The position numbers were made by a program, and so were the translations under genes. A stretch of 64,000 bases of DNA from Secundilactobacillus similis DSM 23365 = JCM 2765. Lineage in GTDB: Bacteria; Bacillota; Bacilli; Lactobacillales; Lactobacillaceae. The stretch lies in the NCBI RefSeq assembly GCF_001311075.1, contig NZ_BBAD01000006.1, forward strand, positions 1 through 64,000, read 5' to 3'. Within the stretch, counting starts at the first letter, position 1. Each line of letters opens with the position of its first letter. The notes under the pieces were generated by a model, which did not search any database, was not told the DNA's origin, and saw nothing but the letters and a program-made list of their open reading frames with translations. Positions 1 through 8,885 of the stretch are shown here, piece after piece.

Positions 1-176
1 ATAGTGTGGCGTTTTCGCTGAAGTTGCCTTACACATAGCGCTTTGCTTCTCGGAACACGTTTCGGCGCGGTGGCCAGAGGGCGCCAAAGAAGGCAATTCC
101 GCTAGGAAAGTAGTAAGCGGAAAGTCGAATCCAATGAGGCGCCGAAAACTAGGTAGCCGGAAAGCACGTCGCAAGG
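1..176 (+). repeat. HVE-A element copy 1 (right part, cut by window edge)
   Basis: Right half of a dispersed element seen about twelve times in this window. It shows the second hairpin arm, the conserved box GGAACACGTTTCGGCGCGG, and the distal domain ending GGCGCCGAAAAC then GCACGTCGC. The first arm must lie left of the window or be lost. The distal domain is itself bounded by an inverted repeat, TTTCGGCGC and GCGCCGAAA. Confidence 0.75.
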
Positions 177-231
177 ACTACTCTGTGGATTTAAAGTGCA
201 GAGTAATTACTGATATTAAAAAAGCACACAA

Positions 232-286
232 GAAAATAGGAGCACCATGATTTCCAAACTGGGAATCGTGGTGCTCCTATTTTTTG
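232..286. terminator. Bidirectional intrinsic terminator
   Basis: Long hairpin with AAAATAGGAGCACCA on one side and TGGTGCTCCTATTTTTT on the other, with A- and T-tracts on both sides. It can stop transcription from a gene left of the window. Confidence 0.75.
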
Positions 287-322
287 TGTTTAGTGATTCA
301 GATAAGAGAACGGCGCATTACT

Positions 323-450
323 GTCCTCAAGCCGAAACGTGTTCCGAAAGGCAGAGAGTTGCACCTAAGTCACTTCCACCACAATCCCCAAAACCCGGGG
401 ATTCTGGCGGAAGTGACTTAGGCTCCACTCTCTAACCGCCTTTCTCCACA
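323..450 (-). repeat. HVE-A element copy 2 (distal domain truncated)
   Basis: Reverse-oriented copy starting immediately after the TAG stop of the minus-strand gene at 453. On the minus strand it reads GTGTGGAG, then the conserved left stem, then a 60-nt hairpin with arm CCTAAGTCACTTCC, then CTCTCTGCC and GGAACACGTTTCGG. The usual distal domain is missing. Confidence 0.7.
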
Positions 451-452
451 CT

Positions 453-881
453 CTACTTCTTTAACCACTTCGGCAAATACCCGCGCTTCGCCAACAAATC
501 ATACGAGCGCTGAGTTGCCGGGGTAAAGCCGCGGTTAAATAGGTGTCTAAAGTACATCATGTTGTAGATAAAGCCCCAAAGTAGGCCGACGAGGAATTCA
601 ATCGTGCTCCAAGCCGTTGCGAAATCGGTCGTTGAGGCAAAGGGGTACGACTGGATGCCAAGGGTGATGCCCATTTGGATCCCAATCATGCACAACAAGT
701 TGTACCAGTCGCCACGGAAAATCGGCACGAGCACGTTGAACAGAAAGGCGGTCAGTGAAAAGCCGACTTTGCCGATTCGAATCTCGCCGTTATCCTTTCG
801 CACGACGGTCGCGTAGTTTGGCGGGACGGGAATGCCGTTAGGGCCTTCGTGGTTGTCTCCATTCTCAAATGGATTTTGCAT
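453..881 (-). CDS. DUF2628-like membrane protein
   Basis: A 142-residue protein of unknown function. A polar N-terminal stretch (1-40) leads to FSLTAFLFNVLVPIFRGDWY, which resembles the DUF2628 family signature of an aromatic/hydrophobic segment ending in a short RGDWYN motif. Two or three membrane segments follow at roughly 45-65, 68-85 and 95-112, then a basic C-terminal tail ending LPKWLKK. A GAAGGTT ribosome site precedes the ATG. The stop codon is directly abutted by an HVE-A element, so the mRNA probably carries that hairpin in its 3' end. Function unknown; the family call rests on motif resemblance only. Confidence 0.6.
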   Translation of the reverse strand: MQNPFENGDNHEGPNGIPVPPNYATVVRKDNGEIRIGKVGFSLTAFLFNVLVPIFRGDWYNLLCMIGIQMGITLGIQSYPFASTTDFATAWSTIEFLVGLLWGFIYNMMYFRHLFNRGFTPATQRSYDLLAKRGYLPKWLKK

Positions 882-1005
882 GGGGAACCTTCTTTCATGA
901 AATTAATGGTATGAGTTAGCAGTGACGTTATTGAAAAATCCAACGTTCACCAAGTAATGTAGTGTATTACTACATCATAACGATATGTGCCTAAGAGTTC
1001 AATCA

Positions 1006-2454
1006 TTAGATCCGGGTGAATTTAACGACCGCTTCACACCGTGCCGTTTGGGGCATCATGTCGACAGATTGAATGTAATCCACGCGATATTGACGGGTTA
1101 ATTTGACCAAATCCCGGGCTAACGTGGATGGGTTGCAGGAAATGTAAACGAACTTCTTTGGCTTTGACGCCAAAATAGCGCGAATCAATTGGTCATCGAG
1201 GCCGGTACGAGGGGGGTCAACCACGAGGGCGTCCAGTTCAAAGCCCTCGTCTAACCACTTAGGTAGCAACGTTTCGGCCGTGCCAGTTTCGTACGTGGCG
1301 TTGGTGATATCGTTTAAAGCGGCGTTTTCGCGAGCGTCTTTAACGGCATCATCGATCACGTCCATCCCACGAACTTCTTTAGCCGCGTGGGCCATGGAAA
1401 GACCAATCGTCCCAACGCCGGAGTAGGCGTCCACCACGTTTTCGTCAGGGCTTAAATCCAAGGCCTTAAGCGCCTCGGCGTACAGCGTGACGGTTTGGTA
1501 GGGGTTCAGTTGTAAGAAGGCTCGCGCTGATAAGTTGAATTGCAAATCGTTGAGGACTTCGCGAATCTGAGGCTTACCGGCCAATAGATAGGTGTCATCG
1601 CCCCAAATCAGGGAAGTCCGTTCGCTGTTAACGTTTTGCATGATCGAAACAACTTCGGGGTGAGCTGTTTGAAGCCGGTCAATCATATCAGCCTGTTGCG
1701 GGAAGTTAGTGCCGTTGGTGACAAAGACAACCTGAACTTCGTCGGTGCCAGCAGCAACCCGAACGACAACGGTTCTCACTAAGCCGCTGTGTTTCTTTTC
1801 GTTGTAAATCGAAACGTCCAGTTCTTCAAGCAGGTTGACCACCGTCCGCATAACGGCCATCGTTGCGGGCATTTGAACGGAACAGGTTTCTAGATCAACT
1901 AGTTTATGACTCCGTTCCTGATACAGACCAGCCATCACGTGGCCGTCGGTTGCCCGACGAATTTGGAACTGTGCCTTGTTTCGGTAACCGTAAGGATCGG
2001 TCATGCCAATCGTTGGTTTGAGCAGGTAGTTTCTGAAGCCCTTTGGTTGGTATTTTTCTAACGACTGCCGGACAACATCGCGTTTAAATTCGAGTTGTGC
2101 CGGGTAAGCGAGGTGTTCGAGTTCGAAACCACCAACTTCGCCCGCGTAAGCATCGCGAGGCGTTACCCGGTCAGGACTAGGTGTTTTCAAACGGTGAACC
2201 TTCGCCGTCAAAAAGTTCGGCTTGATGCCAGTAACTTCGGCAACGACCACTTCGTTGGGAAGCGCGCCTTGGACGAAGACCAACTTACGCTTAAAGTAGC
2301 CGATACCTTCGCCGTTAATGCCAAGTCGTTTGATCGTTAATGGGAAACGTTGGCCCATTTCGACTTGAACGTCTTGTTGCTGCCGACGTTGGTTGGGCCG
2401 GTGATTTTGAGAGTTGTTACGTGAATGATACTGATTGGTTTGCGTTGTTTTCAA
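1006..2454 (-). CDS. rlmD: 23S rRNA (uracil-5-)-methyltransferase, RlmD/RumA family
   Basis: SAM-dependent RNA m5U methyltransferase of 482 aa. After a basic, glutamine-rich N-terminus (1-30), a TRAM-like RNA-binding domain spans about 32-92 (GINGEGIGYF, FVQGALPNEVV). The catalytic half has a SAM-binding motif (VDAYSGVGTIGLSMA), a VVDPPRTGLD motif, and the nucleophile/base region YISCNPSTLARDL, with the cysteine expected to attack uracil C6. A late glutamate occurs in ARCEAVVKF. Length and motif order match Firmicutes enzymes that methylate 23S rRNA U747 and/or U1939 (YefA/RlmCD). Which uridine is modified cannot be told from sequence. It appears monocistronic, with a repeat region upstream. 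Confidence 0.9.
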   Translation of the reverse strand: MKTTQTNQYHSRNNSQNHRPNQRRQQQDVQVEMGQRFPLTIKRLGINGEGIGYFKRKLVFVQGALPNEVVVAEVTGIKPNFLTAKVHRLKTPSPDRVTPRDAYAGEVGGFELEHLAYPAQLEFKRDVVRQSLEKYQPKGFRNYLLKPTIGMTDPYGYRNKAQFQIRRATDGHVMAGLYQERSHKLVDLETCSVQMPATMAVMRTVVNLLEELDVSIYNEKKHSGLVRTVVVRVAAGTDEVQVVFVTNGTNFPQQADMIDRLQTAHPEVVSIMQNVNSERTSLIWGDDTYLLAGKPQIREVLNDLQFNLSARAFLQLNPYQTVTLYAEALKALDLSPDENVVDAYSGVGTIGLSMAHAAKEVRGMDVIDDAVKDARENAALNDITNATYETGTAETLLPKWLDEGFELDALVVDPPRTGLDDQLIRAILASKPKKFVYISCNPSTLARDLVKLTRQYRVDYIQSVDMMPQTARCEAVVKFTRI

Positions 2455-2534
2455 GTTAAATTTCCTATTCTATGGTTGTCTAGTTAGTGTTTCATGCTGT
2501 GAAGTATTGTACCACAAAGCGGGATGCTTACGCT

Positions 2535-3232
2535 TGTGTCCAGCGTAAGCATCCTTGATATAAGTTTGTGAAATATGATTTGCGTGAACTGTCGATTCCG
2601 GTAAGCAGCTAGGTTCCTGCTGTGGGGCCGGCCTGAGCCAAAGGGCGGTCTCAGCCCTCGAATTGAAGCCTCGCCAAAACCCATGCGATTCTTCAATTCG
2701 TCCCCGATAATTGGCGGTTGTCGGAAGAACACCAACAACCGCCAATTATCGCGACACAGCATACACCTAGCTGCTTACCTCCATCTCATGTTGGCGCAAT
2801 TCGGCACTATCGCAGAACATCTCAAAACGCGTTGAACGGCAATATTATCTCGTTGAATCAGCATAAATGTGGCGTCCAATTGATGAAGGCCAGCATCAGG
2901 TAATCGTTGGGCCATTGCGGTTACTGAACATCGACCGCTATCGATTATTGCGGTTGTTGAGTTACCATCCAACGTTGCCATTACACATTTTCGGCGACTT
3001 CATAATGTGATAAGCCAGCAGTTTGGGGTGCCGACAACGCACCATGTAGCGGGAGGCGGAGGCGCGCGAGGCTCAGCAGTGTCGGTATGACGGTCCTCAG
3101 CCATTCCTAGCTCGTAGGCCCGCCACTGCGTTCCAGCCTCGCATAGCGCCGGAGCCTCCCGCGGCATCCTCCCACTATAGAAAACCAGAATCATTGAATT
3201 TCACAAACTAAACATGCTTACGCTAAACACAA
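2535..3232. repeat. Composite hairpin region flanked by inverted repeats
   Basis: No credible gene in this 0.7 kb. The edges are imperfect inverted repeats: TTGTGTCCAGCGTAAGCAT on the left and ATGCTTACGCTAAACACAA on the right, followed inward by a shared AGTTTGTGAAAT. These ends match the termini of the HVE-B element at 19954-20275. Inside are an outer palindrome (GTAAGCAGCTAGGT near 2600, complement near 2765), a perfect 16-bp hairpin (GATAATTGGCGGTTGT, 2706-2757), a hairpin on CGAATTGAAG (2658-2700), and a GC-rich imperfect palindrome (GCGGGAGGC, 3049-3165). Probably one or more decayed or composite members of the HVE family. Confidence 0.6.
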
Positions 3233-3238
3233 ACAACA

Positions 3239-3277
3239 ATAAAACGCCCGCACATTCAACGAATATGCGGGCGTTAA
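3239..3277 (-). terminator. Intrinsic terminator after galM
   Basis: Hairpin AACGCCCGCA ... TGCGGGCGTT followed on the minus strand by TTTTATT. It lies just past the galM stop. Confidence 0.8.
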
Positions 3278-3288
3278 AAATTCAACGA

Positions 3289-4295
3289 TTAAGCTTCATA
3301 ATACTTGTAACGAATCGTGTAATCCTTCAATTGACCCGAAGGCAACACGATGTCACCAAAGCCATCATGGTTGATGGCATCTGGCAACGTCTGCGCTTCG
3401 GTAGCTAAGGCGTTGTAAGGTTTGCTTTGATCGAATGGGTTAGCGGTGAAGACCACTAATGAGTTCCGGTCAGAGAAGATGTCAATGTGACGGTTACTCT
3501 TGCTGTCACTTAAGGTCGCAATTGGTTTGTCAGCGCTTGGGGTAACTTCGTAAGCATCATCGATTTCAACCTTGCCAGTTTGGGCTTTAATGTCAGCCAA
3601 GCGCTTGGGATGTCGCGGGCGGTGGCGAAGTCGTAGCCGGTGCCAGCTAAGTCGGTGAAGTCGCCGGTTGGGACCTTATCAGAATCAGCTAACGTCAACC
3701 GACGAGTACTGTTAACTTGGAGTTCTTGGGTGGTCAAATCCTTTTGACCGTCCGTCAAGTTCCAGTAAACGTGGTTCGTTGGGTTGAAGAGGGTGTCTTC
3801 GGTTGAGGCGGCACTAAAGTTGATGGAGACTTGGTTGTCGTCAGTCAACGTGTAGGTGATGCGGGCATCCAAATCACCAGGGAAGTTGTCTTCGCTACTT
3901 GGAATGTGGCGTGAGAAGGTCACGCTGGCATCGTGGTCGCGGATGCTTTGTTCCGCATTCCAGACGATTTCAGAAAAGCCGTTCGGGCCGCCGTGCAAAG
4001 TGTTGTCATTTTCATTGGCGGTAAAGTGAACTTGCTTGCCATTAATGGTCGCTTGCGCCTTACCTAACCGACCAGCAACCCGGCCAATTGCCTTACATAG
4101 ACTGTAAGAAGTTGGGGCATCGTATTCGCCCAAAGTGTCAAAATGAACGATCAATGGATGGTTGTTAACGGTAAAACCAGTCCAAGTCGCCCCTAAGGTG
4201 ATGACTTGAATGAAGCTCCCAGAAGCGTTGGTAATCGTGTAGCGGTCAATGTTTTGATCATTGTGTTGACCGAAAACGTCAGTTGTAATTTGCAT
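3289..4295 (-). CDS. galM: Aldose 1-epimerase (galactose mutarotase), frameshifted
   Basis: Interconverts alpha and beta anomers of galactose/glucose in the cytoplasm. The first frame (from 4295) carries the N-terminal beta-sandwich with GATWTGFTVN, the catalytic-His region NPTNHVYWNL and DATFNPTNH-type signatures. It runs out of frame near 3602, and the remaining 85 residues (LADIKAQTGKVEIDD ... VVFTANPF) continue in another frame. Adding one A in CCAAGCGC gives a 335-residue protein of normal length. The loss is one of sixteen similar homopolymer losses here, so I treat the gene as intact in the organism. A cre-like site and AT-rich promoter lie upstream (4365-4380), consistent with carbon catabolite control. 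Confidence 0.85.
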
Positions 4296-4364
4296 TGCTA
4301 AAAATCCTCCCTGTAGGTCTCTTAATTAATATTCAGATCATTAACCGGCTGATAATGGTTAATG

Positions 4365-4380
4365 TTTGTAAGCGCTTAAT
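4365..4380. promoter_or_regulatory. cre-like CcpA site upstream of galM
   Basis: TTGTAAGCGCTTAATT matches the cre core (TGNNARCG) with two mismatches in the right half. It lies about 70 bp upstream of galM and about 200 bp upstream of the divergent small gene. Confidence 0.45.
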
Positions 4381-4583
4381 TAACATCATTATACAACGTT
4401 CTATGAAAAACCAAACCATTTTTCTGAAAAAGTTTAGTAAACTTTAATCGATTTTAGGCAATCATTGAAATTTAAGCATTTCGCTACCAAAGCTTCACAA
4501 TTTGAACACAGAATCGCAACAGTTTCTCGACATTTTTTCGATACACTAGAACCTGTAATCAACGCATGGAAAGGATGATTCCG

Positions 4584-4829
4584 ATGTTAACGCAAACCAA
4601 TCTTGAAACCATCGCCGTGCAACTTGTTCAGGTGACCCCCACCGTTGTCACGGCTAAAACCGAAACAAATCAAATCATTGAAATTAAACCTGCGCCACAT
4701 GACCAGCACGACCACGCCTTTTGGCAATCACTGAAGGATATTGCTCAGGCGAAAATCTGGTTACCCGTGACCAAGGGCACCCACGAACTGCTCCAGCACG
4801 ATTGGTTGAGTACGATGCCTGCAATTTAG
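4584..4829 (+). CDS. Small hypothetical protein
   Basis: An 81-residue soluble protein (MLTQTNLETIAVQLVQVTPT...). The start at 4584 is chosen over 4566 because GGAAAGGATG lies at a good distance upstream of it. It has no membrane segment or cysteine, and looks like a beta-rich N-terminal half followed by a HDHAFWQSLKDIAQAKIW helix. I do not recognise the family. It sits between divergent galM and the aldo/keto reductase with separate spacing on both sides. Confidence 0.55.
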   Translation: MLTQTNLETIAVQLVQVTPTVVTAKTETNQIIEIKPAPHDQHDHAFWQSLKDIAQAKIWLPVTKGTHELLQHDWLSTMPAI

Positions 4830-4919
4830 CCGTTGATTTCGGGACCAAATCGTTGGTATTTTGACCGAATCACGCTACACTAACTATGGTATTGTCTCAA
4901 TATTAGAGGAGGGTTCAAC

Positions 4920-5768
4920 ATGGCATTAACTGATACGTATACACTCAGCAACGGCGTTAAGATTCCGGTTGTCGGCTTTGGAACTTGGCAGACACCTTCT
5001 GGCGATGTTGCCTATCATGCAGTGTTAGATGCAATCAAGGCGGGCTATCGCCATATCGATACCGCGGCATTTTACGGTAACGAAGAAAGTGTTGGCCAAG
5101 CCATTCACGATTCTGGTGTGAAGCGCGAAGACCTGTTTGTGACCACGAAGCTTTGGAACGATGATCACGGCTACGAAGCAACCAAGGAAGCCTTGGGCAA
5201 ATCACTGTCACGGTTAGGCCTAGAATATGTCGATCTATACTTGATCCACTGGCCAAACCCAATTGCGTTCCGGGACGATTGGCAGGCTGCCAATGCGGGT
5301 AGCTGGAAGGCAATGGAAGAAGCTTACGAAGCCGGTACTGTGAAGGCCATCGGGGTTTCTAACTTCCGGTCACACCACATTGACGCTTTGCTGGAAACGG
5401 CCAAAATTGCGCCAATGGTGAACCAAATCTTCTTGAACCCATCCGACTTACAACCAGCTGTCGTTGAGTACAACAACGCCCACGACATCGTGACCGAGGC
5501 GTACAGCCCACTGGGAACAGGGAAGATTTTTGAAATTACCGATTTAAAGGCAATCGCTGACAAATACGGCAAGTCAGTGCCACAATTAGTCTTACGCTGG
5601 CACTTGCAACACGGCTTCTTGCCACTACCAAAGTCAGTGCATACTGAATACATTGAAGCCAACACGCAGATTTTCGACTTTGAAATCACTGCGGATGATA
5701 TGAAGAAAATTGATAGTTACCAAGGTGTCGCTGGGACGGCAGCGGATCCAGATACGGCTAATTGGTAA
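4920..5768 (+). CDS. Aldo/keto reductase
   Basis: NADPH-dependent reductase of carbonyl compounds, 282 aa, cytoplasmic TIM barrel. The catalytic tetrad is visible: Asp in HIDTAAFYGNE with its Tyr, Lys in VTTKLWN, His in YLIHWPNP. The AKR signature GVSNFRSHHI and the cofactor-binding LPLPKSVHTEYI are also present. Length and motif order match the 2,5-diketo-gluconate reductase-like group common in lactobacilli. AGAGGAGG precedes the ATG. It is followed by a clear terminator, so monocistronic. Substrate unknown. Confidence 0.93.
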   Translation: MALTDTYTLSNGVKIPVVGFGTWQTPSGDVAYHAVLDAIKAGYRHIDTAAFYGNEESVGQAIHDSGVKREDLFVTTKLWNDDHGYEATKEALGKSLSRLGLEYVDLYLIHWPNPIAFRDDWQAANAGSWKAMEEAYEAGTVKAIGVSNFRSHHIDALLETAKIAPMVNQIFLNPSDLQPAVVEYNNAHDIVTEAYSPLGTGKIFEITDLKAIADKYGKSVPQLVLRWHLQHGFLPLPKSVHTEYIEANTQIFDFEITADDMKKIDSYQGVAGTAADPDTANW

Positions 5769-5798
5769 ATCGGGTATTAGTTTTTTAGTGCAATAAAG

Positions 5799-5841
5799 CG
5801 GCCCCGTAGATTCTGAAACTAGGAATCTACGGGGCCGTTTG
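5799..5841 (+). terminator. Intrinsic terminator after aldo/keto reductase
   Basis: Perfect stem CGGCCCCGTAGATTC / GAATCTACGGGGCCG with a short loop and a T-rich tail. Confidence 0.85.
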
Positions 5842-6005
5842 TTGATTGTTTCGAAATTTAAACGCGTTTGAGTTCGTTCACGTCAACCACATCGGCTAAA
5901 GTTGCGGGATTCTCGGCATATTTTGATTAAATCGTTTTGGCGATAACGTGAATCAGAATCCATGGTATGATAGCGTTAATCTAACATTAGAAAAGGGGCC
6001 TTCTC

Positions 6006-6866
6006 ATGACACAAAAACGACCAGTAGCTTTCGTGACCGGGGCATCATCCGGTATTGGCTTTTCCATCGCTAAGCATTTGAAACAGCACGGGTTTGTAGT
6101 TTACGCTGGTGCTCGGCGCGTTTATAAAATGAATGACTTGGATGATATTGGGATCCACACGTTATCGTTAGATGTAACTGACAGTGAGAGTATCCAAGCG
6201 GCGGTACAACAAATTGCAACTGCTGAAGGACGCCTAGATGTCTTGGTCAATAATGCGGGCTTTGGCGTTTTTGGGGCGATTGAGGAAGTCCCGCTTGAAA
6301 AGGCGAAGCAACAATTTGATGTGAACGTTTTTGGGGTGACCGAAATGAGCAAGGCGGTCTTGCCGTTAATGCGCGAACGTCACGCTGGGCGAATTATTAA
6401 CATCAGTTCGGTTGATGGCAAAATTGCCAACCCGCTTGGTGGCTGGTACGTGGGGTCTAAATTCGCCGTGGAAGGCTTGAGCGATTCGATGCGGTTAGAG
6501 TTAGCCGATTTTGGCATTCAAGTTGCCGTGATCGAACCCGGCCCAATCAAATCTGACTGGGCTAAGATTGCTGGTGAGCAATTACTGGAAGTTTCTCATG
6601 ATGGGCCTTATCAAGAGCTATCAAAGCAAGCGGCGGCCTTTTTACAAACGGTGGATGCGTTTGGCGCCCAACCGGAAATCATTGCGCGGAAAGTTGTTCA
6701 AGCGGCAACTGCTCGGCGACCACGGACGCGATATACGGCTGGGGTTGCGGCTTATGCGGGCCTATTAGGACGACGGCTGTTGCCGGATAGTGCGCTGGAT
6801 GCGGTGTTGCGGCAGACGGGGAAGTTGGCGTTGAGGTATCAGGAACGTTCCCAAGATGAGAACTAA
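6006..6866 (+). CDS. SDR family oxidoreductase
   Basis: Classical short-chain dehydrogenase/reductase, 286 aa. Cofactor motif TGASSGIGFSIA near residue 13, NNAGFG at about 80-85, catalytic Ser in NISSVDGK and YxxxK in WYVGSKFAVEG. A 60-residue C-terminal extension, rich in Ala/Arg, is typical of the retinol dehydrogenase-like subgroup. Its Rossmann loop has Arg-Arg (AGARRVYKM), favouring NADPH. AAAGGGG ribosome site upstream. It is single, with no partner gene, so the substrate cannot be inferred. Confidence 0.9.
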   Translation: MTQKRPVAFVTGASSGIGFSIAKHLKQHGFVVYAGARRVYKMNDLDDIGIHTLSLDVTDSESIQAAVQQIATAEGRLDVLVNNAGFGVFGAIEEVPLEKAKQQFDVNVFGVTEMSKAVLPLMRERHAGRIINISSVDGKIANPLGGWYVGSKFAVEGLSDSMRLELADFGIQVAVIEPGPIKSDWAKIAGEQLLEVSHDGPYQELSKQAAAFLQTVDAFGAQPEIIARKVVQAATARRPRTRYTAGVAAYAGLLGRRLLPDSALDAVLRQTGKLALRYQERSQDEN

Positions 6867-7045
6867 GTTGCTGACACTGGTGAGCTAAAGATACATGTGG
6901 GCTAACAGTTAACGGCATCACGGCTTTAGGTCGTCTGATTGGGCGTCAACAGTCGAAAAACCATAGTTAAAGTGAATCGCTTCCATTACTGGTATAAAAA
7001 TAAAGGTATTCAGCTCGATTTCGTGGTAAAATTAAAGTCAAACAA

Positions 7046-7133
7046 CACGAGGGGTGTCCCGCTACCGGGGCTGAGATGTGCTTGGCATGATCCCTTTGAA
7101 CCTGTAAGTTCATACTTGCGTAGGAACGTGTTC
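7046..7133 (+). ncRNA. TPP riboswitch (THI element)
   Basis: Conserved TPP aptamer blocks in order: CACGAGGGGTG, GGGGCTGAGA, ATCCCTTTGAACCTG, and TTCATACTTGCGTAGGAACGTG split across the second stem. It lies upstream of thiM with a terminator between, giving ligand-dependent control of thiMDE. Confidence 0.93.
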
Positions 7134-7160
7134 ATCGACGGCCGGAGAATTACCGGAAAC

Positions 7161-7199
7161 AGGTCGACCTGAACGCATCACGTTTGGGTCGGCCTTTTT
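7161..7199 (+). terminator. Riboswitch expression-platform terminator
   Basis: AGGTCGACCTGAACG pairs with CGTTTGGGTCGGCC followed by TTTTTA. It is placed between the TPP aptamer and thiM and should form when TPP is bound. Confidence 0.85.
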
Positions 7200-7255
7200 A
7201 ACTGAAAAATGAACGAGGCGTTGTTTTAAAACAGTTTTGGGAGGCGGTTTTTGTA

Positions 7256-8062
7256 ATGAAAATTGGGTTACTAGATACGCTGCGTGCGGCGAATCCCGTT
7301 GTTTTGAACATCTCCAACTTTGTGACGGTTCAAGACGTTGCGAATGGGATCAACGCGATTGGCGCATCGCCAATTATGTCGGAAGAAATTGCTGAAACGC
7401 GCGAAATGGTGCAGATCAGCAGTGCAGTTGCGTTGAACTTGGGGGCTTTTTCTAAACCCCAAGTGGACCACATTTTAGCAATGGGTCAAGCAGCTAACGA
7501 GTTGCATAAGCCATTGGTGATCGATCCGGTAGCGGTTGGCGCAATTGCTTACCGCAAACAAGTGGCTACCGATTTGATGAGTCAGTTCCAAGTGGACGTG
7601 ATTCGCGGTAACGCTGGTGAAATTGCGGCGTTGGCTGACGTTGAGTGGCAGGCTAAGGGCATCGATGCTGGTTCTGGGAATCAGGACCTAGTTGAAATCG
7701 CTAAAGCGTGTGCGCAAAAGCAACACTGCGTTGTGATTTTAAGTGGTGAAACTGACGTCATCACGGATGGCGAGCGGGTCGTCAAGGTTCATAACGGCAC
7801 ACCACTATTCCAGCTACACGTGGGTTCTGGCGACATGTTAAGTAGTATCGTGGCTGCCTTTTGTGCCGTTAGTGATGGTGACTACTTTGAGGCCGCTCAG
7901 ACGGCCTGTGTGGTCTTTGCTGCGATTGGCGAACTGGTTGCCAAGGAACTAAAGGAAGAGCGCCCTGGTACCTTCTCAGCGCGCTTGATGGATGCCCTTC
8001 ACCTGACCACGGTGGCCGACATCGAAAAATTGCTCAATTTGACTGAAAGGCGTGATAGGTAG
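7256..8062 (+). CDS. thiM: Hydroxyethylthiazole kinase
   Basis: Phosphorylates 4-methyl-5-(2-hydroxyethyl)thiazole with ATP in thiamine salvage. At 268 aa, it shows the family motifs NFVTVQDVANG, KPLVIDPVAVGA, DVIRGNAGEIAAL and the ATP/anion-hole GSGDMLSS with its catalytic Asp (usually GTGCxLS; here GSGDM). GGGAGG ribosome site about 14 nt upstream. First gene of a three-gene operon: one base separates its stop from the thiD ATG. Control is by the upstream TPP riboswitch. Confidence 0.95.
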   Translation: MKIGLLDTLRAANPVVLNISNFVTVQDVANGINAIGASPIMSEEIAETREMVQISSAVALNLGAFSKPQVDHILAMGQAANELHKPLVIDPVAVGAIAYRKQVATDLMSQFQVDVIRGNAGEIAALADVEWQAKGIDAGSGNQDLVEIAKACAQKQHCVVILSGETDVITDGERVVKVHNGTPLFQLHVGSGDMLSSIVAAFCAVSDGDYFEAAQTACVVFAAIGELVAKELKEERPGTFSARLMDALHLTTVADIEKLLNLTERRDR

Positions 8063-8063
8063 A

Positions 8064-8885
8064 ATGGCTGAGGAAGTAAATGCATTTCCACAAACGTTAA
8101 CGATTGCGGGGACCGACTCCGGTGGGGGTGCGGGCGTCATGGCTGATTTGAAGACCATGCAGGAACGCCATGTTTTCAGCACAGCGGTCATTGTTGCGGT
8201 GACGGCTCAAAACACATTAGGCGTTCAAGATTTCATGGCGTTACCCAAGAAGCTGATTGATGAACAATTTGCCTCATTGGCAGATGATTTAGCAATCAAA
8301 GCCTGCAAAACGGGGATGCTAGCCGATGCAGAACACGTGCGCATCGTTGCTGATAATTTAAGAAAATACGATTTCGGCCCACTGACAGTTGATCCCGTGA
8401 TGATTGCGAAGGGTGGCGCTGCGCTACTTGCAGATGACGCCATCGAAGTGGTGAAAGAAGAACTGTTACCACTGGCAACTATCGTAACGCCAAACTTACC
8501 GGAAGCCGAACGCTTGACTGGTATGACCATCGCCACTCCGGATGACACGAAACTGGCAGCCCAACAACTACAGGCCGCTGGGGCGAAGAACGTCATCATT
8601 AAGGGTGGTCATGGTGATACCGATACGGTGAGCGACTACGTGTTGTTAGCGGATGGCCATGATTTTTGGTTGAGTTCGCCACGGGTCGATACGGTTCGGA
8701 CGCATGGGACTGGTGACACGTTGTCATCATGCATGACCGCTGAACTGGCCAAGGGACATGACATTGAAACCGCCATTCGAACAGCCAAAGACTTCGTTGA
8801 GGCTGCTATCAAGAACACCATTCAGGTGGGACACGGACACGGTCCACTGAACCACTGGGCATACGGGGAGGCACACACCAAATGA
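8064..8885 (+). CDS. thiD: Bifunctional hydroxymethylpyrimidine kinase/phosphomethylpyrimidine kinase
   Basis: Phosphorylates HMP and HMP-phosphate to HMP-PP, the pyrimidine half of thiamine. It has IAGTDSGGGAGVMADLKT near the N-terminus, VDPVMIAKGG, TPNLPEAERL and the catalytic anion hole HGTGDTLSS. I take the ATG at 8064 (273 aa); an in-frame GTG at 8052 would overlap thiM by 11 bases. The 3' end overlaps thiE by four bases (ATGA), so translational coupling is likely. Confidence 0.95.
   Translation: MAEEVNAFPQTLTIAGTDSGGGAGVMADLKTMQERHVFSTAVIVAVTAQNTLGVQDFMALPKKLIDEQFASLADDLAIKACKTGMLADAEHVRIVADNLRKYDFGPLTVDPVMIAKGGAALLADDAIEVVKEELLPLATIVTPNLPEAERLTGMTIATPDDTKLAAQQLQAAGAKNVIIKGGHGDTDTVSDYVLLADGHDFWLSSPRVDTVRTHGTGDTLSSCMTAELAKGHDIETAIRTAKDFVEAAIKNTIQVGHGHGPLNHWAYGEAHTK

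Noticed and set aside
247-435. 62-codon frame at the left end
   Set aside because: It spans a terminator hairpin and an HVE-A copy; the translation is meaningless.
2470-3194. Several 60-90 codon frames between the methyltransferase and galM genes
   Set aside because: They lie in palindromic repeats on both strands and have no ribosome sites or domain features.
6939-7172. 77-codon frame across the riboswitch
   Set aside because: It covers the TPP aptamer, whose conserved blocks explain the sequence.
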